A stretch of 49,504 nucleotides of DNA from UBA1426 sp052034085 (GCA_052034085.1 JBPOJA010000012.1:1-49504); one strand, 5' to 3'; counted from the stretch's first letter, positions 9,223 to 18,403 are shown. The notes: generated from the sequence alone by a model not told the origin. Program-made: numbers and translations.

Positions 9223-9239
9223 TTGTATGCTTCATACAA
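9223..9239. promoter_or_regulatory. Perfect dyad at the predicted transcription start
   Basis: TTGTATGCTTCATACAA has 7-base perfect arms and a CTT centre. It begins at about +1 of the predicted sigma-54 transcript, so it may be a 5' stabilising hairpin or an operator that blocks open-complex formation. Confidence 0.45.
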
Positions 9240-9263
9240 AATAGTCGGGGAGGAATGTGAAAC

Positions 9264-10544
9264 ATGACTTATGAGTTAAGAAAAATGTTTGTTAAGGAGA
9301 TTAAGTTTGGAAAAGAAAACAGCTTTTCAAAAGGCATACTGCATATTGACGAAACAAGCATAAAAGAAATAGCCGCCGATGACAAAAGGATTAAAGATCT
9401 CCAGGTTCATATAGTATGTCCGGGTGAATCGGCAAGAATAGTGCCGGTGAAAGATGTCATCGAACCAAGGGCAAAAGACAAGGGGAACACTTTCCCCGGG
9501 GTAGGAGTTGATATTGAGGAAGCCGGGACGGGAATTACATATGCCCTGAAAGGCTGTGCCATTGCCACAACAGGGCCCATCGTAGGTTTTCAGGAAGGGG
9601 TCATTGACATGACAGGTCCGGGAGCAGAGTATACTATTTTTTCCAGGCTCAATCTGATAGTTCTGGATATAAAAAAGAATGAAGGTGTTGATCCTCACGA
9701 GCATGAACAGGCGGTGAGGGAAACAGGCATAAAAGTGGCCAGATTCCTTGCAAAAGCTGTATTGCCTTCAGATGAATTCGAAACGGAAACTATATCATGG
9801 GGGCCGATAGGTGAAAAAATAGCTGAGTATCCCGAACTTCCGAAAGTCGCTTATGTATATAATTGTATGGCTCAGGGCCTGCTCCATGACACCTATTATT
9901 ATGGAAGAGATGCTAAAATGATGGTTCCTGTGTTTATGACTCCCTCAGAAGTAATGGATGGTGCTGTTGTCAGCGGAAACTGCGTTTCTCCGGGCTCAAA
10001 AACCACTACTTATCATCATCAGAACAATGCTGTAATCGAGCAATGCCTTAAACTGCACGGGAAGGAAATAAATTTTGTAGGCATAATACTCAATCCACTT
10101 ATGGTTACTTTGAAAGAGAAGTACAGAAACTGCATGCTTGCGGTAAAATACGCAAAAATGCTTAAAGTGGACGGGGCCATTATTTCGCAGGAAGGCTTTG
10201 GAAACCCAACCACGGATCTTATGATTACCTGCAGGGATCTTGAAAAAGCCGGAATTAAAACTGTGATAATCACAAACGAAGATGCGGGAATCGATGGAAT
10301 GTCTGAGTCGCTGCCTGACTTTGTTCTTGAAGCTGATGCCATAGTGTCTACAGGAAACAGCAATGCAACCATTCTGCTTCCGCCAATGGAAAAGGTCATC
10401 GGGCATCTCCCCGATATTGAGAAGACTACAGGCGGTAATGTGGAAAGCATTAAGGAAGACGGCAGCCTGCTGATTGAAATTCACGGCATCATGGGAAGCC
10501 ACAACCTGCAGGGCAATACCATGTTGAGTGCCATAACCATATAA
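9264..10544 (+). CDS. Glycine/sarcosine/betaine reductase-type component B, alpha/beta proprotein (GrdE/G/I family)
   Basis: The 426-residue product is a full-length GrdE/GrdG/GrdI homologue. In known systems the proprotein is cleaved at an internal Cys that becomes a pyruvoyl group, giving the two smaller subunits of substrate-specific component B; the pyruvoyl is thought to bind the amino group of the substrate. The cleavage motif is visible as VVSGNCVSPGSKTTTYHHQNN with Cys240, essentially where the known GrdE has it. GGGGAGGAA precedes ATG 9264 and a sigma-54 promoter lies upstream. The Sec subunit gene follows 21 bases after the stop. Which substrate it takes (glycine, sarcosine, betaine or another) cannot be decided. 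No grdA, grdC or grdD is in the window, so components A and C must be encoded elsewhere. Confidence 0.9.
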   Translation: MTYELRKMFVKEIKFGKENSFSKGILHIDETSIKEIAADDKRIKDLQVHIVCPGESARIVPVKDVIEPRAKDKGNTFPGVGVDIEEAGTGITYALKGCAIATTGPIVGFQEGVIDMTGPGAEYTIFSRLNLIVLDIKKNEGVDPHEHEQAVRETGIKVARFLAKAVLPSDEFETETISWGPIGEKIAEYPELPKVAYVYNCMAQGLLHDTYYYGRDAKMMVPVFMTPSEVMDGAVVSGNCVSPGSKTTTYHHQNNAVIEQCLKLHGKEINFVGIILNPLMVTLKEKYRNCMLAVKYAKMLKVDGAIISQEGFGNPTTDLMITCRDLEKAGIKTVIITNEDAGIDGMSESLPDFVLEADAIVSTGNSNATILLPPMEKVIGHLPDIEKTTGGNVESIKEDGSLLIEIHGIMGSHNLQGNTMLSAITI

Positions 10545-10565
10545 ATGATGAAAGGGAAACATAAA

Positions 10566-11837
10566 ATGAAAAAGGTGCTTTTTTATACAAATCAGTTTTT
10601 TGGACAGATAGGCGGCGAAGATAAAGCATATGAAAGGCCTTCGATAAAAGAGGGTCCCATCGGGCCTGCAACAGGCTTCGCCCAGGGGCTGGATAATGCG
10701 GAAATAACGGCAACAATAATATGCGGAGACAATTATTATGTTGAAAATATGGAAGAATCAAGAGCTTTTATCAAAGAGCAGCTAAATAAATATCAGCCGG
10801 ATTTGTTCATTGCCGGGCCTGCATTCAATGCCGGCAGATTCGGTGTCGCCTGCTGTGATGCCTGCCTTTTCGTAAAAAAGGAAGCCGGTATAGAAGCTTT
10901 TACCGGGCTTTTCTGGGACAATCCCGCTGTCGAAATGTATAGAAAAGAAATATACATAATAGAAACGGGAAAATCTGCGGCGGCTATGAAGAAAGCATTG
11001 GATTCCATGATTGCTTTTGCCAACAAATTGCTGAAAGGTGATGAAATAGGGACTCCAAAGCAGGATAATTATTTTGCCGCCGGCAGGAGAGTCAATGTTT
11101 TCAAAGAAAAAAACGGTGCTGAAAGAGCCATGGATATGCTACTGAAAAAATTAAAGGGCGAAGATTTCGAAACTGAACTTGAGCTGTCCTCTTATGAACA
11201 GGTGGAACCTGCTCCGCCGATTAAGGATTTATCTGTGTCAAAGATAGCTTTGATGACATCAGGGGGCATAGTTCCCTTTGGCAACCCCGATCACATACCG
11301 GCTGCTACAGCCCGCGTATGGAAGAAGTACTCTATAGAGGGTCTGGAAGATTTAAAGGAAGGGGAGTTTGAATCTGTTCACGCAGGCTATGATCCCGTGT
11401 ATGCGAATAAAGATCCCGACAGAGTTGCGCCTTTGGACGTTCTGAGGGTAATGGATAAAGAAGGTAAAATCGGCAGTATTTATCCATATCTTATGACGAC
11501 TACCGGTAACTCCACATCAGTGGCAGATGCTGAAAGAATGGGCCGGGAGATGGCAGAGGAACTCCTCACGGCGGGAGTGAGCGGAGCTATCATGACCTCC
11601 ACCTGAGGAACATGTACACGTTGCGGCGCAACGATTGTAAAACAATTGGAAAAAGCCGGGATTCCGGCAGTACACATCTGTACAGTCACTCCGATTTCGA
11701 AAACTGTTGGGGCTGCAAGAATAAGTGATGCCCAGGCTATCCCTTATCCCACAGGAGATCCGTCACTTTCTCCGGAAAAAGAATTAGCCAGGAGACGTGA
11801 GATAGTCGAAAATGCACTGGAGCTGCTAAAGAAGTAG
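10566..11837 (+). CDS. Selenoprotein, reductase component B gamma subunit (GrdB/F/H family), Sec at UGA 11604
   Basis: Read with UGA as selenocysteine, this gives 423 residues; translated conventionally it stops after 346. The protein starts KKVLFYTNQFFGQIGGEDKA, has DLFIAGPAFNAGRFGVAC and MTSGGIVPFGNPDHIP, then IMTST-Sec-GTCTRCGATI with Sec347. Coding continues without disruption to TAG 11835. The TSTUGTCTRCG motif is the signature of the GrdB/GrdF/GrdH subunits, whose selenol attacks the substrate bound to the pyruvoyl subunit and passes a carboxymethyl group to GrdA. The start at 10566 is preferred over 10545 because AAGGG precedes it and it matches the family N-terminus. The N-terminal FFGQIGGEDKA looks closer to sarcosine/betaine types than to the glycine type, but this is only an impression. 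Confidence 0.93.
11607..11640 (+). promoter_or_regulatory. Bacterial SECIS-like hairpin after the Sec codon
   Basis: CGTTGC (11619-11624) and GCAACG (11628-11633) form a perfect 6-pair stem closed by the loop GGC. The loop starts 19 bases after the UGA and opens with G, which fits the usual bacterial SECIS layout of a short stem-loop 16-37 bases downstream with a G in the first loop positions. SelB would bind here. Confidence 0.65.
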
Positions 11838-11848
11838 AAGATAAAAAA

Positions 11849-12955
11849 ATGAATCATTCGGACAATGATTTGCAAATCTATCCTCAGATAGGAATCAATC
11901 TGGCAAAACTAAAAAATAACGCTGATACTCTTGTTTTATCCTGCCGAAACCGTGGCATAGCCGTAACCGGGGTAATAAAAGGTTTCGGAGGTTTTCCGCC
12001 GGCAGCCGATGTGTTGAAACAAGCTGGCTGCGATTATATTGCCAGCTCCAGATTTGAGCATATTATCAGGTGTAAAAAAGAAAATGTGGAGGGGCCTTTT
12101 ATGGCCCTTCGCATTCCGATGATGAGCGAATTGCCTCATTTAATTAATCATGCAGAAGTCAGTCTCCACAGCGAACTCGAAGTGCTGAAGACTCTGGATT
12201 CTATATGCAGGAAACAGGGGAAAAAGCATAAAGTCATGCTGATGGCAGACCTGGGAGATCTGAGGGAAGGATATTATGAAGAGAATGAGCTGATAACAAC
12301 TGCACAATACCTTGAAAAAAAGCTTACATTTCTTCATCTTCTGGGTATAGGAACAAATCTGGGCTGCTACGGTTCCGTTATGGCCTCAGTTGAAAATATG
12401 TCCGCATTGGTTAATCTGGCAGAAAAGATAGAAAAAAGGATAGGGCGTGAGCTTGAGTTGATTTCGGGCGGAGCCAGCACTTCATATCCGCTTGTGGAAA
12501 ATGGTCTGATGCCTGAAAGGATTAATCATCTCCGAATCGGAGGAGCCTTTCTTGTCCCGAAAAACCTCAGAGACAATTACGGGTGCAGACTTGGCGGTGT
12601 CTTTGAAGATGTTGTTGAACTCAGGGCAGAGGTTGTGGAAGTCAAGGATAAGCCCAGCTTTCCTGTCGGCGTGCTTGCTAAGGATGCCTTTGGCCAGACT
12701 GTGAAATATGAAGACAAGGGTATTATGCGAAGGGCCATTGCTGCAGTTGGAAAAATAGATTTCGGTTATCTTGATTGTATAAAATCAAAAGAACATGGAA
12801 TAAATATCATTGGAGCCAGCAGCGATCATTTAATTCTGGATGTCAGCAGCAGCAGATGTCCTATAAAACCCGGTGATATTCTGCGGTTTAGTATAACATA
12901 TGCCGCCATGGCATTTCTCACATCCTCAGAAAATGTAAAAATTATTAGTGAATAA
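11849..12955 (+). CDS. Alanine/ornithine racemase-family PLP enzyme
   Basis: 368 residues with the alanine-racemase N-terminal barrel. The layout matches the ornithine racemase-like group: YPQIGINLAKLKNNADTL, then GVIKGFGG with the predicted PLP lysine (about residue 45), LRIPMMSE, VSLHSELEVLK, LMADLGDLREG, GIGTNLGCYG, ISGGASTSYPL and RIGGAFLV. Canonical relatives have the lysine in a VTK motif; here it is VIK, so the lysine is kept. The reaction would be interconversion of L- and D-amino acids. It starts 11 bases after the selenoprotein gene with only a weak ribosome site, suggesting translational coupling. Its placement points to a D- or L-configured substrate or product in the Grd-linked pathway. 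Confidence 0.75.
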   Translation: MNHSDNDLQIYPQIGINLAKLKNNADTLVLSCRNRGIAVTGVIKGFGGFPPAADVLKQAGCDYIASSRFEHIIRCKKENVEGPFMALRIPMMSELPHLINHAEVSLHSELEVLKTLDSICRKQGKKHKVMLMADLGDLREGYYEENELITTAQYLEKKLTFLHLLGIGTNLGCYGSVMASVENMSALVNLAEKIEKRIGRELELISGGASTSYPLVENGLMPERINHLRIGGAFLVPKNLRDNYGCRLGGVFEDVVELRAEVVEVKDKPSFPVGVLAKDAFGQTVKYEDKGIMRRAIAAVGKIDFGYLDCIKSKEHGINIIGASSDHLILDVSSSRCPIKPGDILRFSITYAAMAFLTSSENVKIISE

Positions 12956-13008
12956 TTATACCCACTGCTTGTTGCTTTAATTTTTCGTGTATGGTATATT
13001 CCCCATAA

Positions 13009-13024
13009 TGACAATTTCTTGTCG
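13009..13024. promoter_or_regulatory. Activator-type dyad upstream of the sigma-54 activator gene
   Basis: TGACAATTTCTTGTCG has 6-base arms with one mismatch. Read on the other strand it is CGACAAGAAATTGTCA, nearly the same as the sites at 14533 and 14563 (shared pattern CGACRRRAAATYGTCR). It lies 31 bases before the activator start codon, so it may mediate autoregulation. Confidence 0.6.
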
Positions 13025-13054
13025 CAAACAATGGTTGTTCCCGGAGGAAAAACA

Positions 13055-14554
13055 ATGCTGGTAAGCGGTAATCTTAAACTGAATTCTCTGGACTATGTTC
13101 TGGTGGTGGACAGGGACTATAATATCGTTTTCAATACAAAATATGAACACAAGGTGAATATTCCGGAGTATAGGGTGACAAAAGATGAGTATATGAAGAG
13201 AAATTTTTTTGAAGCTTACCCGGCCATGGACAGGAGTACCAGTTCCATAGTCGAATGCATTACCACGGGGGAGGTTATTGTACGTAAGCACCAGAAAATT
13301 GTCGATTTCAAGGGAAATATAACCTGGTCAAACAACATCACCATTCCCATCATCAGGAAAGGTATGATAATGGGGGCCGTCGAACTGGCAAAAGATGTGG
13401 CGACTGTTGATAACATGGGTGAAGAATCTGCCGATAAGCTTGATGACTTCGATGAAATTGTCGAAGCCATAAAAAATGAAGTATCTGAAATTACTTTCGA
13501 TAAAATCCTGACTTGCAATACGCTTATGCTGAAAAGCATAGAAAAAGCAAAAATGCTGGCTACTATGCCTAATCCAACGCTGATCTATGGAGAAACAGGC
13601 ACAGGAAAAGAGCTGTTTGCACAGGCTATGATCAACTACAGCAATATTCCAAGAAGTCGCGTGGTAGTTCAGAATTGCGCATCAGTGCCTGACAATCTGA
13701 TTGAATCGATACTGTTCGGCACTACAAAAGGAGCATATACGGGTGCGATTACCAATAAAGGGCTGTTTGAGCAGGCGGACAATGGAATCTTGTTCCTGGA
13801 CGAACTTTCTGCCATACCTTACCACGTGCAGAGCAAACTCTTAAGGGTCATACAGGACGGGACTTTCAGGCCGCTTGGAGGAAATGCCGAAAAAAAAGTG
13901 AATGCAAAAATTATCGCAGCCATGAATGTTGATCCGGTAAAAGCCATGGAACAGAAAATTCTGAGAGATGATTTATTTTACAGGTTCAGTAGCTCTATGA
14001 TAAACCTTCCCCCTTTGCGTGAAAGGCTGGAGGACCTGGAGTATTATATTGCTCATTATATCGCCGAGTTTAACAGAGTTTATGGCAAAAATATTGCCGG
14101 AACATCAGATGAGGTCATGAATGCCTTTCTTTCTTACAGCTGGGATGGAAATGTCAGAGAACTGAAGCATGTAATAGAATCCATGGTATCGGTTACAAAA
14201 TCCGACACGTTGGAAATAAGAGATCTGCCTGCTTATGTCTATGACCGTATGAAGACGAAAAAACGGGGACAGACAGAAGCCGAGCAGATTGTGATGACCG
14301 TTCCGCCTTCGGAATTCAGACTGTCAGAGAATTTCAACATGCGTGAAGTGCTGTGGGAAAAAGAAAAAGAATTAATAAGGCAGGCGCTTCAGCGCACGGG
14401 CGGGAACAAAACTGAAGCCGGCAAGCTTCTGGGCATACCGCGCCAGACGCTGAATTATAAGCTTGAAAGAATGGAACCTGATAATAGCATCGGAGGGAAT
14501 GTTATATCAGAAAGCTGGGAATTTTTAGATGCCGACAGAAAATTGTCGCGATAA
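13055..14554 (+). CDS. Sigma-54-dependent transcriptional activator with PAS domain
   Basis: 499 residues. The N-terminal 110 residues look like a PAS sensor (LDYVLVVDRDYNIVFNTKYE, VECITTGEVIVRKHQKIVDFKGN). The AAA+ domain has Walker A GETGTGKE (179-186), the sigma-54 contact loop GAYTGA (226-231), Walker B GILFLDEL and the arginine-finger region REDL-type LRDDLFYRFSS. A Fis-type helix-turn-helix ends the protein (GGNKTEAGKLLGIPRQTLNYKL, about residues 449-470). The organisation is that of RocR-like amino-acid catabolism activators. ATG 13055 follows CCGGAGGAAAA at ideal spacing, so the longer frame from TTG 13019 is not used. It should act on the sigma-54 promoters at 14629 and perhaps 9197. 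The ligand is unknown, presumably the pathway substrate. Confidence 0.9.
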   Translation: MLVSGNLKLNSLDYVLVVDRDYNIVFNTKYEHKVNIPEYRVTKDEYMKRNFFEAYPAMDRSTSSIVECITTGEVIVRKHQKIVDFKGNITWSNNITIPIIRKGMIMGAVELAKDVATVDNMGEESADKLDDFDEIVEAIKNEVSEITFDKILTCNTLMLKSIEKAKMLATMPNPTLIYGETGTGKELFAQAMINYSNIPRSRVVVQNCASVPDNLIESILFGTTKGAYTGAITNKGLFEQADNGILFLDELSAIPYHVQSKLLRVIQDGTFRPLGGNAEKKVNAKIIAAMNVDPVKAMEQKILRDDLFYRFSSSMINLPPLRERLEDLEYYIAHYIAEFNRVYGKNIAGTSDEVMNAFLSYSWDGNVRELKHVIESMVSVTKSDTLEIRDLPAYVYDRMKTKKRGQTEAEQIVMTVPPSEFRLSENFNMREVLWEKEKELIRQALQRTGGNKTEAGKLLGIPRQTLNYKLERMEPDNSIGGNVISESWEFLDADRKLSR

Positions 14555-14600
14555 AGAAATAATCGACGGAAAATCGTCACTTACTATAGACGATAGTCTA
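14533..14600. promoter_or_regulatory. Upstream activator site array for the alanine-dehydrogenase operon
   Basis: CGACAGAAAATTGTCG (14533-14548) and CGACGGAAAATCGTCA (14564-14579) are two copies of one dyad with centres 31 bases apart, about three helical turns, so they face the same side of the DNA. They lie about 80-115 bases before the expected start of transcription. A third, different palindrome, TAGACGATAGTCTA (14587-14600), follows. The first site is inside the end of the activator gene. Confidence 0.7.
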
Positions 14601-14628
14601 AAAAAACGTCAAAACCAATATCAATATT

Positions 14629-14643
14629 TGGCACAAAAGTTGC
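14629..14643 (+). promoter_or_regulatory. Sigma-54 (-24/-12) promoter of the ald-nhaC-opine DH operon
   Basis: TGGCACAAAAGTTGC is an exact match to TGGCAC-N5-TTGC. It lies 68 bases before the start codon at 14711 and directly downstream of the activator dyads. Confidence 0.9.
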
Positions 14644-14710
14644 GCCTATACATATCCGTATTCTAAATAACAGTTTACACTATATTTTAAAAAGTATGTG
14701 GGGTGATTTG

Positions 14711-15823
14711 ATGGTCATAGGGATACCGAAAGAAATAAAAAACAATGAATACAGGGTTGCTGCTGCTCCCATGAATGTCGCCGATCTGACAGGTCATGGG
14801 CATAAGGTTCTGGTGGAAAAAGGCGCCGGAGCGGGAAGCGGCTTTTCAGATGAAGATTATCGCCTGGCCGGTGCTGAGGTTGTAAACACCGATCAGGTAT
14901 ATAAAAAATCGGGCCTCATATATAAAGTGAAAGAAATCCTTCCCGACGAGTACAAGTATATGAGAGAAGGGCTCATAATCATGACCTACCTGCATTCCAA
15001 TGGCAACCCGGAAATGACGGATGTGTTGCTGGACAGCAAGGTAATAGCTATAGCATACGAGGATATTACAGATTCAGAGGGAGGTTTTCCGCTTCTTAAA
15101 CCAATGAGCGTCCTGGCAGGAAAGGGCGGTTTTCTTGCTGCTCTGCATTACAGCCAGAGGGTTCACGGCGGTAGCGGTATTCTGCTCAGCAGAACCACAG
15201 GCATCAATGTTCCTGTAGTAACAATAATAGGAGCAGGCCATGCAGGCATGGGCGCAGCTGAACTGGCAGCAGCATTTGGATGCAGAGTTAAACTCCTGGA
15301 TTTAAATATGAACAGACTGGAAGAGGCAAAACTCAAGCTTCCTGCAAATGCCGAAATGCTGTATTCCACACGGGAGAATCTGATCAGCTGTCTGCAAGAA
15401 TCCGAAGTACTGATTAACTGCATTTTGTGGCCGAAAACGAGAAAAGATCATCTGGTTAACAGAGCGGATCTTAAAATTATGAAATCCGGGGCTATGATTA
15501 TTGACGTATCCTGCGATGAGGCAGGGGCGATAGAAACGAGCCATGCCACCACTCATGATGACCCGGTTTATTATGTAGACGGCATACTGCATTATGCCGT
15601 GGACAATATTCCTTCGGCCTTTTCGAAAACCGCATCAATCAGCCTGGGCAATTCAACTTTGCCATATGTTTTGGAGGTGGCAGGCAAAGGTTGTAACAGA
15701 GCCCTGAAAGAAAACCCATTTTTGCGCCGGGGACTGAGCTTTTATCTGGGAGCTCTGACCTTGGAGGAAACGGCCATTAAACAGGGCCGCAAATATACTT
15801 CTCCGGAAGATGCTTTGGATTAA
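14711..15823 (+). CDS. Alanine dehydrogenase family enzyme, copy 1
   Basis: 370 residues, the normal alanine dehydrogenase length. Substrate-site residues are in place: Arg15 (EYRV), Lys74 (YKVKE), His95 (TYLHSNG) and the catalytic Asp in IDVSCDEAGA. The Rossmann motif is IIGAGHAGMGAAE (canonical enzymes have GGGVVGTNAA), and the conserved THDDP-YYVDGILHY segment follows. The known reaction is alanine + NAD to pyruvate + ammonia + NADH, reversible. Several pocket residues differ from standard Ald (for example the segment after PMSVLAGK), so another amino acid is possible. ATG 14711 is preceded by GGGGTGAT. It is the first gene of a sigma-54-driven operon with the transporter, opine-dehydrogenase and second Ald genes. 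Confidence 0.8.
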   Translation: MVIGIPKEIKNNEYRVAAAPMNVADLTGHGHKVLVEKGAGAGSGFSDEDYRLAGAEVVNTDQVYKKSGLIYKVKEILPDEYKYMREGLIIMTYLHSNGNPEMTDVLLDSKVIAIAYEDITDSEGGFPLLKPMSVLAGKGGFLAALHYSQRVHGGSGILLSRTTGINVPVVTIIGAGHAGMGAAELAAAFGCRVKLLDLNMNRLEEAKLKLPANAEMLYSTRENLISCLQESEVLINCILWPKTRKDHLVNRADLKIMKSGAMIIDVSCDEAGAIETSHATTHDDPVYYVDGILHYAVDNIPSAFSKTASISLGNSTLPYVLEVAGKGCNRALKENPFLRRGLSFYLGALTLEETAIKQGRKYTSPEDALD

Positions 15824-15889
15824 TCGGGAATGACCCGTTAATTGCAATAATTATTTTTATTTTTGAAATTTTTAAGAGGAGGTTGTGAA

Positions 15890-17290
15890 ATGGATTATGG
15901 TATTTTATCTCTAGCTCCGGCAGTTATCGCACTTATTCTGGCTTTCATTACCAGAGACGCACTATTTTCTATTATTGTAGGAGTATTAGTGGGAGTCGGA
16001 ATCACAGGCGGTAATCTTTTGTTCGGCTTTACCGGCCTTGTTCAGGATGCACTTGGAAATGCTGACTTTATCTGGGTTGCGTCCATTGAAATCTTCATAG
16101 GAATCATGGTGGCTTTCTTCATGAAATCCGGTGCGATTCAGGGAGTTACAGATCTTGTAGGTAAAAAGAACATCAAACAGAGAGGCGCCCAGCTTGCTTC
16201 TGCAGCTTTGGGTGTTTTCATTTTCTTCAGCGATTATTTCAGCCCGCTTTTCGTAGGCAACACAATGAGAGGTGTAACCGATAAAGCACGCGTGTCCAGA
16301 GAAAAACTTGCCTATATATGTGACTGCACATCAGCACCTGTATGTATAATCGTTCCGTTTACTTCATGGGGAGTCTATGTGGCAGGTTTACTTGTCGGAG
16401 TTGGCGCAATTACTGATAGTGCCGTTGCTACCGATGCAGTTATCAGAGCAGTGCCCTTTCAGTTTTATGGTTTCTTGACATTGATTATGGTATTTGCAAT
16501 TGCATCTGGCATTCTTCCTGATTTCGGACCAATGGCAGCAGCAGAAAAAAGAGCACTCGAAACCGGGGAAGTCTACGCAAAGGGTTCCAATCCGCTGCTT
16601 TCCGAAGAGCTGGAAACCATTAAACCAAATGAGGGAATCAAGTTTAACCTATTCATCAATTTTGTAATGCCGGCGCTCATAATTATCGTGACAACTGTCG
16701 GCACCTGGCAAATTCTGGGCTCAGCCAAAACTTTGGAAGCTTTTGTACTTGCTGTGGCTTATCAGTTTGTTACTTTGGTAATTCAGAGAATGGCGACATT
16801 GAAAGAGATTATGGACTGTGTAATGATCGGTATCAGATCGGTCATGGGAGCCACAATGATTCTGGCTGCGGCCTATTGCATTAACACTATTTCAAAACAG
16901 CTGGGAACTGCGCATTTTGTTATCAGCGTATCAGAATCATGGATTTCGCCGGTTACATTGCTGGTGCTGACCTTCCTGCTTTGTGCTTTCATATCGTTCT
17001 TTACCGGCACATCCTGGGGAACCTATGCAATCATGATTCCGATTTGTGTGCCTTTAGCTTATACACTTACCGGTGGGGAAACAACCAATCTGGTGTTTGC
17101 GACTATAGCAGCGGTAACTGGTGGCGGCGCTTTTGGAGACCATTGCTCACCTTTGTCTGATACCACAATATTGTCATCACTGGGTGCGGGGTCAGACCAC
17201 ATAGACCACACAAGGACACAGTTGCCTTATGCTTTAACAGTGGCAGGACTAAGCAGCGTGGCATACCTTATTTTAGGGTTTTTACTATAG
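15890..17290 (+). CDS. NhaC-family Na+/H+ antiporter-type transporter
   Basis: 466 residues with about 11-12 membrane segments. The signature GGGAFGDHCSPLSDTTILSS near residue 410 is characteristic of the NhaC family, together with FFSDYFSPLFVGNTMR and TGTSWGTYAIMIP. The family includes true Na+/H+ exchangers and antiporters of organic acids such as malate/lactate. Because it sits between amino-acid dehydrogenase genes under a sigma-54 promoter, substrate or product exchange coupled to Na+ is likelier than simple pH control; that is inference. The start at 15890 follows AGAGGAGGTTG. The opine-dehydrogenase gene begins 33 bases after its stop. Confidence 0.85.
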   Translation: MDYGILSLAPAVIALILAFITRDALFSIIVGVLVGVGITGGNLLFGFTGLVQDALGNADFIWVASIEIFIGIMVAFFMKSGAIQGVTDLVGKKNIKQRGAQLASAALGVFIFFSDYFSPLFVGNTMRGVTDKARVSREKLAYICDCTSAPVCIIVPFTSWGVYVAGLLVGVGAITDSAVATDAVIRAVPFQFYGFLTLIMVFAIASGILPDFGPMAAAEKRALETGEVYAKGSNPLLSEELETIKPNEGIKFNLFINFVMPALIIIVTTVGTWQILGSAKTLEAFVLAVAYQFVTLVIQRMATLKEIMDCVMIGIRSVMGATMILAAAYCINTISKQLGTAHFVISVSESWISPVTLLVLTFLLCAFISFFTGTSWGTYAIMIPICVPLAYTLTGGETTNLVFATIAAVTGGGAFGDHCSPLSDTTILSSLGAGSDHIDHTRTQLPYALTVAGLSSVAYLILGFLL

Positions 17291-17323
17291 TGTTTGATAT
17301 TTTTCGAGGAAAAGAGGCGCAAC

Positions 17324-18403
17324 ATGAAAGTAGCAGTATTAGGCTCGGGAAATGGCGGCCTGGCCGTTGCATTTGAGTGGTCGAAGGCCGGACATGAAGT
17401 TTCGATTTTTGACTTTGAGAGTTTCCCGGAAAACATAAGCAACATCGCCGAAAAAGGTGGTATAAGTGCAGACGGAGAGCTGGATGGTTTTCAGCCTGTT
17501 GCATATGCTGGGCATGATATATCAAAGGTTGTGCCGGATGCAAATCTGGTATTTGCCGTAGGACCGGCATACAGTACAGAAGCTTTTGGCAAGGCCTGTG
17601 AGCCCTATGCGCAAAAAGGTCAGATATTTGTGGTTTGCCCCGGTTCGTGCGGGGGCAGCCTGGTATTTAAAAAAGCTCTTGGATTGGATATCGCTGACGA
17701 GAGCATTGTAATTGCTGAAACATCGACATTGCCTTATGCAGTACGGTTAACAGGCAAGGCACATATAACCGTTTATAACAGGCTGAAAGGCGGGTTTTTC
17801 ATTGCAGCCTTGCCCAGCAGAGCCAACAACATGGTTTTCGGAATCGTCAGCAAGGTCTATGAGAATATGGAGCTTGCGGAGAATGTTTTTCAAACGAGCC
17901 TGCAGAATGCAAATCCAATAATTCATCCTTCGGTTACCTTGTGCAATGCTGCTTTAATAGAGCGTACAAGGGGCGATTTTCTCTTCTATGAAGAGGGTGT
18001 AACAGAGGCCGTCGGCAGGGTTATTGAAGCGATGGATCTGGAGAGAATTGCTATCGGAAAAGCTCTGGGCATTAATGTAATACCTGATCCGGAACTTGGA
18101 ATAAGACAAGGCTATCAGGCAGTAAACAATTACAGCACCGGGTATTCCGAAGCGCCCGGCTTCAAGGGAATAAAGGCACAATCGCAGCTAGATCACAGAT
18201 ACCTGAACGAAGATGCGGGGTATGGCCTTGTATTCTTTACAGATCTGGCGGAAAAACTTGGTGTGGATACCCCTAATATGGATGCAGTGCTAAGGCTCAG
18301 CTCTGTTGTGATGAAAAGGGATTATAAGGCAGAGAAAGCAAGAACGCTCGATTCAATGGGATTGGGGAATTATAGTCCCGAAGAATTAAAGAAACTGTTA
18401 TAG
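17324..18403 (+). CDS. NAD/NADP octopine/nopaline dehydrogenase-family protein, copy 1
   Basis: 359 residues. The N-terminal Rossmann motif is VAVLGSGNGGLA (Gly7-Gly12), and the C-terminal domain contains LQNANPIIHPSVTLCNAALIE, whose His-Pro is conserved in opine dehydrogenases, plus the family ending with a helical domain. These enzymes join or split a secondary amine between an amino acid and a 2-oxo acid using NAD(P)H. In this context it may split an N-(carboxyalkyl) amino acid or form one. AGGAAAAGAGG precedes ATG 17324, rejecting an in-frame earlier start at 17294. A hairpin terminator follows at 18417. A second family member lies at 35247-36362 with different neighbours. Confidence 0.8.
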   Translation: MKVAVLGSGNGGLAVAFEWSKAGHEVSIFDFESFPENISNIAEKGGISADGELDGFQPVAYAGHDISKVVPDANLVFAVGPAYSTEAFGKACEPYAQKGQIFVVCPGSCGGSLVFKKALGLDIADESIVIAETSTLPYAVRLTGKAHITVYNRLKGGFFIAALPSRANNMVFGIVSKVYENMELAENVFQTSLQNANPIIHPSVTLCNAALIERTRGDFLFYEEGVTEAVGRVIEAMDLERIAIGKALGINVIPDPELGIRQGYQAVNNYSTGYSEAPGFKGIKAQSQLDHRYLNEDAGYGLVFFTDLAEKLGVDTPNMDAVLRLSSVVMKRDYKAEKARTLDSMGLGNYSPEELKKLL

